From Bacteriovorax stolpii (GTDB lineage Bacteria > Bdellovibrionota > Bacteriovoracia > Bacteriovoracales > Bacteriovoracaceae): a stretch of DNA of 32,414 nucleotides. The notes beneath the pieces were generated by a model. The model was not told the origin of the DNA. It searched no databases and was given only the letters and a program-made list of their open reading frames with translations. Of the stretch, positions 14,681-22,072 are shown piece after piece. The DNA lies in NCBI GenBank assembly GCA_945905815.1, contig CAMDQH010000030.1, positions 1 through 32,414 on the forward strand. Reading direction: 5' to 3'. The position numbers were made by a program, and so were the translations under genes. Positions within the stretch are counted from its first letter, which is position 1, and the number at the start of each line of letters is the position of its first letter.

Positions 14681-15022
14681 ATGAATAAATCAGTAAACCA
14701 AATCTATGCACGCTCTCCGTTACTAGTACTCTTGTTATTATGCATTTTTTCGTTTTCTATCTACCCACTGATTCAACAGGCGGGGCAACTAAACAATACT
14801 GTGAAATCGATAAGCAGTCCTCCCGCAATCGCAATTGAAACTTTCGAATCCACATCTGAGGGCAGTGCCGTTGAAACTGGTTATGACCACCCATCTGGCC
14901 AACTTCTCCCAAATGCTTTGTCTATTCTTTGTCTTTATTTTATTAATCATCTTCAGTCATACGCGTTTATCAGAGCTCCTTTACTCTATCTTCTTTTCTC
15001 TACCCCTCCTCCATTTTTTTAA
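14681..15022 (+). CDS. Small membrane protein of unknown function next to an ArsR regulator
   Basis: I do not recognise this 113-residue protein. It has an N-terminal hydrophobic helix (about 13-31), a polar middle with ETFESTSEGSAVETGYDHPSGQ, a second hydrophobic helix (about 76-90) and a third (about 97-108), and ends in STPPPFF. The central part with Asp, Glu and His could face the periplasm. The ATG at 14681 is preferred over one at 14636 because a TATAAT box lies between them. The Shine-Dalgarno is weak. It precedes an ArsR-type gene by 51 bases on the same strand, which suggests a small regulated unit with an unknown signal. Confidence 0.5.
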   Translation: MNKSVNQIYARSPLLVLLLLCIFSFSIYPLIQQAGQLNNTVKSISSPPAIAIETFESTSEGSAVETGYDHPSGQLLPNALSILCLYFINHLQSYAFIRAPLLYLLFSTPPPFF

Positions 15023-15073
15023 ATATTTTGTAGAATCAAATTCAAATTATCAAAAGACGATAAGAGGTACAGA

Positions 15074-15394
15074 ATGTACAAAAAAATATCTGCTGAGCAA
15101 TTGGCAAAATTCATGCAACCTTTGGGACATTTTATGCGAGTTCAGATAATTGAAGAACTCAGATTGGGTGAACTCGATGTGACAACTTTGCAAAAGAGAA
15201 TAGGTTTGCCCCAGTCTACCGTTTCACAACACTTGGCAATTCTTAAAGCTAATAACTTAATAAAAGAGCGAAAAGAAGGGCGCAGGGTTTTGTATCATTT
15301 AGTTACAATCGAATTAGCTGAATGGTTATTAGTTGGAACTGACCTAATTAATAAAAGTCAGCAAATCTATGGAGAAACTAATTCAATAATTTAA
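15074..15394 (+). CDS. ArsR-family winged-helix transcriptional regulator
   Basis: A 106-residue winged-helix protein. PLGHFMRVQIIEELRLGELDV is the typical ArsR opening, followed by the recognition helix region LPQSTVSQHLAILKANNLI and the wing KERKEGRRVLYHLV. The protein contains no cysteine, so a classic thiolate metal sensor is unlikely; non-metal ArsR members that sense redox state or small molecules exist. AAGAGG lies seven bases before the ATG. Its last 17 bases overlap the convergent flagellin gene. Its most likely target is its own two-gene unit. Confidence 0.82.
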   Translation: MYKKISAEQLAKFMQPLGHFMRVQIIEELRLGELDVTTLQKRIGLPQSTVSQHLAILKANNLIKERKEGRRVLYHLVTIELAEWLLVGTDLINKSQQIYGETNSII

Positions 15395-16211
15395 GAGCAG
15401 ATTTTCCAGTCATATTTGCTTGGGCCAATACTGAGGTATTGGCTTCTCCCAGGATTGAATTGCGCGCCTTAGTCGCTGACTCTTCTGCATAATCGACATC
15501 TCGAATTCGATTGTTAGCAGCGCTCATGTTCTCATGATAGGTTCCTAAATTATTTGAACTTGAGATCAAACGGTTCTGAAGAGAGCCAACTGTTGCCCTT
15601 TGGGCCGAAAGCATATTTATAGCATGATCAATTTTACCAAGACCTTCTTGAGCATTTATTTTAGAACTTATGCTTCCAGACGAGATACCTAACGCCTGAG
15701 TTCCAGCATTAAGATCTTTTGAACTATAGCTAACTCTATCATCGGAACTGTTATCACCAACACCAACATGAAAGTCGAGCTCAGGGCCTGATCCGTTCAA
15801 TAATTTTTTTCCATTGAATTCAGTTGTCTGTGAGATCCGGTCAAGTTCCAGCTTGAGTTGTTCATATTCTATATTTGATTTATCTCGATCAGAATCCGTT
15901 AAAGTATCAGAGGCGGCCTGGATGGAAAGTTCACGCATACGAGTAAGTAGATTTGATGATTCTGATAATCCGCCTTCAGCAACCTGTACAAGAGAAATAC
16001 CATCGTTCGCATTTCTATTTGCTTGTTTTGAAGAACGAATTTCAGCTTTAAGTTTTTCAGATATCGCGAGTCCAGCAGCATCGTCAGCTGCTTTATTAAT
16101 TCTTTGTCCTGAACTAAGTTTTGAATAATTATCAGCAGTCTCTTGCGTCACTTTAGTAAGTGATTTCTGCGATTGGATAGAGGGGATATTTGTATTAATA
16201 CGAAGGCCCAT
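15378..16211 (-). CDS. fliC: Flagellin
   Basis: A 277-residue flagellin that polymerises into the filament. The N-terminal D0/D1 region is classic: MGLRINTNIPSIQSQKSL, then SSGQRINKAADDAAGLAIS and ANDGISLVQVAEGGL. The C-terminal D1/D0 region has AQRATVGSLQNRLISSSNNL and ends in ANTSVLAQANMTGKSALKLLN. The middle variable domain is very short, giving a length close to Bdellovibrio flagellins. The start at 16211 is fixed by the family N-terminus, although the frame is open to 16319. No Shine-Dalgarno precedes it, and I found no convincing sigma-28 promoter, which is odd for an abundant protein. Only one flagellin gene is in the window. Confidence 0.95.
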   Translation of the reverse strand: MGLRINTNIPSIQSQKSLTKVTQETADNYSKLSSGQRINKAADDAAGLAISEKLKAEIRSSKQANRNANDGISLVQVAEGGLSESSNLLTRMRELSIQAASDTLTDSDRDKSNIEYEQLKLELDRISQTTEFNGKKLLNGSGPELDFHVGVGDNSSDDRVSYSSKDLNAGTQALGISSGSISSKINAQEGLGKIDHAINMLSAQRATVGSLQNRLISSSNNLGTYHENMSAANNRIRDVDYAEESATKARNSILGEANTSVLAQANMTGKSALKLLN

Positions 16212-16323
16212 AGTGGTCGTTTCGGAAGAAAAAGGGCAAAAGATAACTGGGATTCCTTGGCAATTCCGACTACTCCGCTCAAGAATGTTATACATTGGTT
16301 TTAAAACGATAATGGGCACAACT

Positions 16324-16452
16324 TTATTTACGATGGCCAGAATGCCTCTTTGGCAAATGATTAAGTCCTTCCAAGATAACTCCGGAGGTTGCTATGAAAA
16401 GCCAGAATAAACCAAAAAAGACAACTACGTAAAAGCCTAACTCAGTTACCAT
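16324..16452 (-). CDS. Tiny single-pass membrane protein
   Basis: A 42-codon frame begins with ATG at 16452 after GGGGGT. It encodes one strong hydrophobic helix (LGFYVVVFFGLFWLFIATSG, about residues 5-24), then a short basic tail ending in RHSGHRK. It lies about 110 bases upstream of the flagellin ATG on the same strand. Similar short membrane proteins are often missed by gene callers. The composition and Shine-Dalgarno favour a real gene, but I have no homologue to cite. Confidence 0.45.
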   Translation of the reverse strand: MVTELGFYVVVFFGLFWLFIATSGVILEGLNHLPKRHSGHRK

Positions 16453-16552
16453 GGAAGACCCCCATTGATTGAATCAATTTTAGTCATTAGCCTTTAAAGG
16501 TTAAATATAAATAATCAAACTTAAATACATCTTTGGCCGAGTAAAAAACCAA

Positions 16553-17281
16553 TCATGAAAGTTTCTCATAAAGAAAATCCGACATGGATGCCTCGCCTCC
16601 ATCTAATGCGTAGAAAGCGGAAATACATACGTCAGCATAAACTGATTTTAAAGAAAGCGAAAGATTCGGGTCTCGACGAAAAACACTACAGTGCTTATTT
16701 GATCCTGTTACAAAATAGTTGCGGCAATTGGCAGGGCGATGCTCCCATACATTACAAGCGCCATTATCTCGATTCAAGAAGACACATTTTCCTTCTTCTT
16801 CACTAAGCTCTTGAGTCCAGTTATCGGTAGTAAGATGATGCTGTTTTTTTAACTGCTCAAGGTTGATTTTCGCTGACGTTTTAAGAAGAAGACTAACTTC
16901 CGACTTGGAGACGGTTACAAGCTGAGAACAGCAATCGGAACAACCTTTAGAGCAAAGAATATTGTTAGAAGCATCGCTCCCATTGAAAAGATTTTTAGTG
17001 ATAATCTCATTAACATCATCATGAAATATTTTGACGCGACTTTCAGAGTTCTCAACTTTTAAATATTTTTTGTAAAAGAAAACGACTCCATCAAGAAGAC
17101 TCTTTAAATGGTTGAAAAAATCGTCTTCAGGAAGTCTCTCAAACGCATCAGCGATGTAATCACGAAGAACAAAATTAATGGTAATTTTGTGCTCAAGTAA
17201 AAATTGAATACTCGCATTTTCAGGAAATTTTTGTTTAAGGCCTTTGAGTAGATGAACGACGCTCTCTTTGTGATTGATGAT
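16553..17281 (-). CDS. YkgJ-family cysteine-cluster protein without a canonical start codon
   Basis: A frame of about 242 codons encodes a YkgJ/CxxCxxCC protein, a family thought to bind zinc or an iron-sulfur cluster. The cluster CSKGCSDCC lies around the middle, followed by KCVFLNRDNGACNVWEHRP, ANCRNYFV and a C-terminal cysteine-containing segment. The N-terminal half is helical (EHKITINFVLRDYIADAFER and following). No ATG, GTG or TTG occurs in frame before the cluster. The only upstream ATG (17305) is in frame but is cut off by a TAA at 17290-17288 after five codons. AAGGA at 17289-17285 would suit an ATC at 17281 or 17278. It is either a rare AUC start, a stop read through, or a fresh pseudogene. 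Confidence 0.6.
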   Translation of the reverse strand: MINHKESVVHLLKGLKQKFPENASIQFLLEHKITINFVLRDYIADAFERLPEDDFFNHLKSLLDGVVFFYKKYLKVENSESRVKIFHDDVNEIITKNLFNGSDASNNILCSKGCSDCCSQLVTVSKSEVSLLLKTSAKINLEQLKKQHHLTTDNWTQELSEEEGKCVFLNRDNGACNVWEHRPANCRNYFVTGSNKHCSVFRRDPNLSLSLKSVYADVCISAFYALDGGEASMSDFLYEKLS

Positions 17282-17306
17282 TAATCCTTAAATCCTTGTG
17301 ACCATC

Positions 17307-17326
17307 CTTAAATTCTAGGATTTTTC
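17307..17326. repeat. CTAG-centred quasi-palindrome, copy 1
   Basis: CTTAAATTCTAGGATTTTTC at 17307-17326 contains AAATTCTAGGATTT, a near-palindrome centred on CTAG. It lies just upstream of the YkgJ reading frame. Copy 2 (25326-25345) matches at 18 of 20 positions. CTAG is generally rare in bacterial genomes, so the repeated palindrome may be a protein-binding site. Confidence 0.45.
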
Positions 17327-17437
17327 TTTGAAAGGTTCAAAGAGGAGGATATTCTAAAGAAAGCGTAATTATTAATTTATTCTTGATAATTACACTAGCA
17401 AGATGAACACCACCTTAGTAGGCAAATTTAACGATTT

Positions 17438-17466
17438 TTGACAAAAACTAACCATGCCTCTAACCT
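17438..17466 (+). promoter_or_regulatory. Leaderless-type promoter of the FecR-domain gene
   Basis: A perfect TTGACA (17438-17443), a 17-bp spacer and TAACCT (17461-17466) are followed by six bases and then the ATG at 17473. No Shine-Dalgarno is present, so the transcript probably starts at or next to the start codon. Confidence 0.6.
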
Positions 17467-17472
17467 CTTAGT

Positions 17473-18324
17473 ATGAAAATACTTACTTTTTTACTCTTGT
17501 TCTCATTACCAGTCCTGGCCCAGGATTTTACTTTTAACAAAGAAAAGGGCGAAGCTGTACCAAACTATGTATGCCAGCTCAAAGTCATGAGAGGTAAGGT
17601 TTTCCAGGTGACTGGTGGGGTGAAAAAAGAAGTGAAGGTGGGAACCCGCTTTTACCAAAATGACACACTCATTACTCAAGACAAATCATTTGCTCAACTC
17701 TTGATTGCTGATGACTCTGTGATGAGTATTGGTGCTAATTCTGAAATCAATTTTGCTGAATTTAAGTTTATTGATAAAACAGACAGACAAATTGTTTATT
17801 CCTTCATTAAAGGTCAGATCCGAGCTCTGATAAAAAACAAGGCAAAAGAAGGTGATATTATTTTCAAAACAAAACTGGCCATCATGGGCGTCAGAGGTAC
17901 TGAACTATTTATTAATCATCAGACAATAAAGAAGATTGAAGTTTCAGAATTTGCTTTAACTGAAGGTAATGTTCAGGTGGCTGATGATAAGAATCAAAAA
18001 CATGAGGTAAACAAGTCTGATCGCCTCATTATCGTTCAAGACTCAGAGACGAAGAAAAGTGCCATCGAAATGAATACGCTTTCAAACGAAGAATTAAAAA
18101 TATTAAGTAAAGAAGATGAGTTGTTGCATCTTTTTAACCCGGCCTCACTTATAATGACGTCGTCACTATTGCCCTATTTTCATGCAAATGAAGCTCCAGC
18201 TGTCGTTGGGTCAAACAATGAATCTGCTGCGTCTGAACCGACTGAGAAAGAAGTTCAGAATAAAGACTGGCGCGGCAATCTTAAGAAACTAAATAAAAAG
18301 CTCAAAGACTATCAAGAAAAATAA
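17473..18324 (+). CDS. Secreted FecR-domain protein
   Basis: A 283-residue exported protein with a short Sec signal peptide (MKILTFLLLFSLPVLAQ, cleavage near residue 16). The FecR domain follows, with VGTRFYQNDTLITQDKSFAQLLIADDSVMSIGANSEI in several short pieces and the typical IMGVRGTELFI about two-thirds along. Free-standing FecR domains fold as a beta structure, often at the outer membrane or as envelope scaffolds, not as the iron-citrate regulator. The C-terminal 60 residues are polar and charged (KDWRGNLKKLNKKLKDYQEK), possibly a short coiled coil. It directly abuts a convergent 25-residue membrane-peptide gene. Confidence 0.82.
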   Translation: MKILTFLLLFSLPVLAQDFTFNKEKGEAVPNYVCQLKVMRGKVFQVTGGVKKEVKVGTRFYQNDTLITQDKSFAQLLIADDSVMSIGANSEINFAEFKFIDKTDRQIVYSFIKGQIRALIKNKAKEGDIIFKTKLAIMGVRGTELFINHQTIKKIEVSEFALTEGNVQVADDKNQKHEVNKSDRLIIVQDSETKKSAIEMNTLSNEELKILSKEDELLHLFNPASLIMTSSLLPYFHANEAPAVVGSNNESAASEPTEKEVQNKDWRGNLKKLNKKLKDYQEK

Positions 18325-18402
18325 TCACGAGATTCTGTTATAAGCTGCTAAAAGCGTAATAGACAGAGAAACTGTGATCAAGATAATGATTGGGTAAAAC
18401 AT
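18325..18402 (-). CDS. 25-residue single-pass membrane peptide
   Basis: ATG at 18402 is preceded by a perfect AAGGAGG with a seven-base spacer, one of the best Shine-Dalgarno sites in the window. The product is one hydrophobic helix (YPIIILITVSLSITLLAAY) ending in NRIS. The size and layout recall small transporter-associated peptides such as KdpF, but no such neighbour is present. The stop lies exactly next to the convergent FecR-domain gene. Confidence 0.5.
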   Translation of the reverse strand: MFYPIIILITVSLSITLLAAYNRIS

Positions 18403-18569
18403 CGGTCTTCCTCCTTGCTGATTGATCTCATCATGCACTTAAAAAGCATAGATCTAAAGAATTGGGAAAAATCTAAATAAATTCCAAATTATTTCATAAC
18501 GAAGTAGGCCATAAGCACTTACTTCTCCCTTAATGGAATCTATTAATATATAAATAACTCAGGAAATAT

Positions 18570-20729
18570 ATGCAGAAAAAAATCAGTGTAAATATCAAAG
18601 GCATGACATGTGCATCGTGCGTAAATAGAATTGAAAAAGCTTTAAATAAAAATGAAGGGATGACTTCTGCCTCCGTTAATCTTGCAACGGAGAAGGCCAA
18701 CATTCTATTCGATGATTCAATATTAAAGACTTCGAAGATTGTGGATATTATTTCAAATGCGGGATATGAAGCATCTCTTGAGGCTTCGAGCACCAAAGAA
18801 AATGACTTAAAAAAAGAGAAGTGTTTCATCATTTTTGCCGTAGTGCTCACTTTGCCGCTAGCGCTACCCATGTTCATTGAGCTATTCGGCTTCCATGTTA
18901 TGCCCTCCCCTTGGCTACAACTAATCATTGCGACTCCTATTCAATTTATCATCGGTGCAAGATTTTATAAATCGGCTTGGGGAGCCATTAAGGCGAAAAC
19001 TGGAAACATGGAACTGCTCGTTGCCATTGGAACAACTGCCGCTTGGGGATTAAGCCTATACCTGTTACTTCAAGGTCATATTCATTTATATTTTGAAGGA
19101 TCAGCGGTCGTTATTACTCTAGTATTATTAGGTAAATATTTTGAAGCTAGGGCAAAAATGCAGACGACTGCCTCCATTAAGGCTTTGCAAGCTCTCAGGC
19201 CTTTAACTGCAAAAGTCTTACGGAATAATTCAGAGCTGGAAATTTCCGTTGAAGAATTGAAACTTTCTGATTTGGTACTTATAAGGCCTGGTGAGAGAGT
19301 TCCCGTTGATGGAATTATTAAAAAAGGTAAAACTCAAGTTGATGAATCCCTCATCACTGGCGAAGGCCTGCCAGTGGATAAAGATGAATCGGATAAGGTT
19401 GTTGGTGGATCAATTAATGGAGATGGACTTATTCAAGTTGAAGTTACTGCACTTGGTTCGGAAACCGTACTTGCACGAATTATTAGAATGGTTGAAGACA
19501 CACAAGCCGCCAAGGCCCCAATCCAAAGGCTGGTAGATAAAGTCAGCGGCTATTTTGTACCCACTGTCCTGATGATTGCACTTATTACTATTCTGACAAC
19601 TGCCTACATATTGGGTAACTGGGAGACCGCAATTATCCAAGGTGTTGCAGTTTTAGTTATTGCTTGTCCGTGTGCTCTTGGACTAGCAACTCCTACCTCT
19701 ATCATGGTTGGAACGGGTGTTGCCGCCAAAGCTGGAATTCTTATTAAAGATGCAGAGGCACTTGAGATCACGCATTCTGTAACCATCATCGCTTTCGATA
19801 AAACTGGAACACTGACAGAGGGCAAACCCGCTCTCAGCCAACTCTATACTTTTGGCAAACCAGAAATCGAAATTTTAACTTTGCTTGCCACTATTCAAAA
19901 CGGTAGTGAACATCCGCTTGCAAAGGCGATCCTAAATGATGCCAGCAAAAAAAACATTTCACTTCTGCAGGCAACTTCAACCAAAGCTTTACCAGGTCGT
20001 GGTGTCGAAGCTGAAATCAATAATACGAAATATGTACTTGCGAGTAAGAGATTTTTATCCGAATTCAATATCAAAGATGAATTAGTATTAAGCATGGCAC
20101 ACGATCGTGAGATTTTGGGGGAGACTGTCTCATTTTTAGTGGAGTTACCCATTAATAAAGTTATAGGAATCGTAACCTTTAAGGACACCATTAAGGAATC
20201 AGCAAAAAGCACGATCAAAAAGCTGAAGGAACTAGGTATCAAAACGATTATGCTGACGGGAGATAATCAAGAAAGTGCAAACTTAGTTGCTAAGGAACTA
20301 GGTATCGATTTTGTGCGTGCAGAAATTCTACCTCAAGACAAATCAGAAATTATTCAGGAATTAAAACGCCAAGGAGAGATTGTCGCAATGGTAGGAGATG
20401 GCATTAACGATGCACCGGCACTAGCAGCTGCACACGTTGGAATTGCCATGTCTACGGGCACGGATGTAGCAATGCAATCAGCAGGGATTACCCTTATGCG
20501 AGGTAACCCACTACTTATACCTGATGCTATTTCAATCTCACGCAAAACGTATTCAAAAATCAAGCAAAATCTATTTTGGGCATTTATCTATAACGTGATT
20601 GGGATTCCACTCGCAGCATTTGGCTATTTAGATCCCGTTGTAGCAGGTGCTGCAATGGCAATGAGTTCAGTAAGTGTTGTAACAAATTCTTTACTTTTAA
20701 GAAGATGGAAGTCTTCTACTACCCTCTGA
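18570..20729 (+). CDS. copA: Copper-exporting P1B-type ATPase (CopA)
   Basis: A 719-residue Cu(I) efflux ATPase of the inner membrane. One N-terminal heavy-metal domain carries GMTCASC (Cys14, Cys17). The actuator TGE motif is in SLITGEGLP, the intramembrane CPC is Cys366-Pro-Cys368 (ACPCALG), and the phosphorylation site is Asp410 in DKTGTLT. Then come the nucleotide-binding HP in SEHPLAKAI, and GDGINDAPALA. The last helices read N-x6-YN-x4-P (NLFWAFIYNVIGIP) and MSSVSVVTNSLLL, the Cu(I)-specific P1B-1 signatures. AGGAAA precedes the ATG. No copper chaperone or CueR/CsoR gene is adjacent. The last 33 bases overlap the convergent ceramidase-like gene. Confidence 0.95.
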   Translation: MQKKISVNIKGMTCASCVNRIEKALNKNEGMTSASVNLATEKANILFDDSILKTSKIVDIISNAGYEASLEASSTKENDLKKEKCFIIFAVVLTLPLALPMFIELFGFHVMPSPWLQLIIATPIQFIIGARFYKSAWGAIKAKTGNMELLVAIGTTAAWGLSLYLLLQGHIHLYFEGSAVVITLVLLGKYFEARAKMQTTASIKALQALRPLTAKVLRNNSELEISVEELKLSDLVLIRPGERVPVDGIIKKGKTQVDESLITGEGLPVDKDESDKVVGGSINGDGLIQVEVTALGSETVLARIIRMVEDTQAAKAPIQRLVDKVSGYFVPTVLMIALITILTTAYILGNWETAIIQGVAVLVIACPCALGLATPTSIMVGTGVAAKAGILIKDAEALEITHSVTIIAFDKTGTLTEGKPALSQLYTFGKPEIEILTLLATIQNGSEHPLAKAILNDASKKNISLLQATSTKALPGRGVEAEINNTKYVLASKRFLSEFNIKDELVLSMAHDREILGETVSFLVELPINKVIGIVTFKDTIKESAKSTIKKLKELGIKTIMLTGDNQESANLVAKELGIDFVRAEILPQDKSEIIQELKRQGEIVAMVGDGINDAPALAAAHVGIAMSTGTDVAMQSAGITLMRGNPLLIPDAISISRKTYSKIKQNLFWAFIYNVIGIPLAAFGYLDPVVAGAAMAMSSVSVVTNSLLLRRWKSSTTL

Positions 20730-21407
20730 ATTAAAATAGAAATAAATTGAAACTGCAGCAACTCCTGAGAAGATGTGCCAAACGCCATGCCCGTTAATCA
20801 GGGCATAAGGATCGCACCAAATTCTATTTTTATCGAGGATCCACACTGTTTGAGCAAATAAGAAAGCGGCAACAGCACCTATAAGATAGCTTTGATTAAT
20901 TATTGCTTTAAAACGTTTTTGAATCCAAAGCGATTGAACTAATGTAAAAGCAACACTGAAACCAAAAAGCCAACGACGAGTATCAGGAAGGTAATAAATC
21001 ACGAATCCCAACAGCAGGCAGGAAGCAAAATAAAAAATCAAAAATGACTTTTCCTGAAGTTTACCTATTCGATAAAAATTATAGAAAATATAAAACATGG
21101 AAACTAAGTACATACCAAAAACGTCGAACCATTGCCCTGCAAATGTCTGCGAGGCATGGTAAAAGAAAGACCCAAGTCCCACAAACATCATGGCAAAACC
21201 ATATAGGCGAGGAAAGAGCACGAGTGAATTTAGTCGATTCGTTTTGGTGGTTAACTTTTCTGCCTTCAAAATGAATACCATGCCGGCTAAAATAAAAAAC
21301 AGATTAGTCCAGGTGTTCACCGGTTCAAGAATCCATGAGCCTGTCCGAGCGGCTTCGCACCAGCATTCAGGAAGACATGTGGCCTTTCTCCAGGTTGTCC
21401 AATCCAT
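20697..21407 (-). CDS. Ceramidase-like membrane hydrolase (CREST superfamily)
   Basis: A 236-residue protein with seven hydrophobic segments and the alkaline-ceramidase (PF05875) motif set. It has CEAARTGSWILEPVNTWTN near the N-terminus, GSFFYHASQTFAGQWFDVFGMY (Ser, His and Asp) in the middle, and WILDKNRIWCDPY and GHGVWHIFSG (two His) at the end. CREST enzymes use these His and Asp to hold a catalytic zinc in the membrane. Bacteriovorax-type bacteria are known to contain sphingolipids, so a ceramide or related amide lipid is a plausible substrate; that is inference. AAAGGGA precedes the ATG. It follows the DUF938 methyltransferase by 11 bases in one operon. Confidence 0.82.
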   Translation of the reverse strand: MDWTTWRKATCLPECWCEAARTGSWILEPVNTWTNLFFILAGMVFILKAEKLTTKTNRLNSLVLFPRLYGFAMMFVGLGSFFYHASQTFAGQWFDVFGMYLVSMFYIFYNFYRIGKLQEKSFLIFYFASCLLLGFVIYYLPDTRRWLFGFSVAFTLVQSLWIQKRFKAIINQSYLIGAVAAFLFAQTVWILDKNRIWCDPYALINGHGVWHIFSGVAAVSIYFYFNSEGSRRLPSS

Positions 21408-21418
21408 GTGAATCCCTT

Positions 21419-22036
21419 TTAAGATCTCTCGCTAACGAATTTTAGCCTTGAAAAAATAAGCATCTGGTTATTGGCCGGCATATCAATATCTTGAACAAGT
21501 TCAAATCCGTTTTTAATCATGGCATTGTTTATATCTTCAAAAGATCGAATTCCACTTTGTGGATCACCCTCTTTCAATTGCCGATCAAAAGCTTCATTAC
21601 TAGGAGATGTAAAGGCTCCTTCATATTTAAAAGGTCCATAAAAAATGGCCCGAGAACCTTCACGCAGGCGATGTCCAAGCAACTTGATGAAAGACTTTCC
21701 TTCTTTCCAATGCATGATGTGAAAAGTATTGGCAGTGAAAACCACATCGAACTTAAGCTTAGGAAAGTCGTCTTTACCAATTTCTAATCGAACAGGAGGT
21801 AGAATATTGGGAATTTGGGCCTCATGCATCCACAACTTAATCCCTTTTAGCTTTCCGGCAACATCAGTCGGATGCCATTCTAATTGAGGAAAATGTGGAG
21901 CAAAGTATACTGCATGTTGGCCAGTTCCTGAGCCTACTTCTAGAAGCCTTCTGTCTTCATGTGTGATAAAATCCTTAAGAATCTGAAGAATAGGTTCTTG
22001 GTTTCTTTCACAAGCTGGGGAAATTGGTTTATTCAT
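21419..22036 (-). CDS. DUF938 SAM-dependent methyltransferase-like protein
   Basis: A 205-residue class I methyltransferase fold of the DUF938/METTL26 family. SPACERNQEPILQIL is the family opening, LLEVGSGTGQHAVYFAPHFP is motif I, and EWHPTDVAG follows. FTANTFHIMHW is the family's equivalent of the catalytic loop, and GPFKYEGAFTSPSNEAFD the conserved late segment. The substrate of this family is not known. ATG 22036 is preferred over the TTG at 22042, because a TATAAA box ends six bases before the ATG and no Shine-Dalgarno is present. The ceramidase-like gene follows closely, so a lipid-related role is possible but unproven. Confidence 0.85.
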   Translation of the reverse strand: MNKPISPACERNQEPILQILKDFITHEDRRLLEVGSGTGQHAVYFAPHFPQLEWHPTDVAGKLKGIKLWMHEAQIPNILPPVRLEIGKDDFPKLKFDVVFTANTFHIMHWKEGKSFIKLLGHRLREGSRAIFYGPFKYEGAFTSPSNEAFDRQLKEGDPQSGIRSFEDINNAMIKNGFELVQDIDMPANNQMLIFSRLKFVSERS

Positions 22037-22042
22037 AGGCAA

Positions 22043-22072
22043 TTTATAACAGGAATCACGCTATGCGGCCAA
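22043..22072 (-). promoter_or_regulatory. Leaderless-type promoter of the DUF938 gene
   Basis: On the minus strand, TTGGCC (22072-22067), an 18-bp spacer and TATAAA (22048-22043, with a TG two bases before it as in extended -10 boxes) are followed by six bases and the ATG at 22036. Confidence 0.5.

Noticed and set aside
16212-16320. Sigma-28 promoter for flagellin
   Set aside because: A TCCGAAAC resembles part of the -10 consensus, but no TAAA lies at the right spacing.
16394-16429. Plus-strand 11-codon frame after CGGAGG
   Set aside because: Very short, polar and opposite the better-supported 42-residue membrane frame; the purine-rich site is probably chance.
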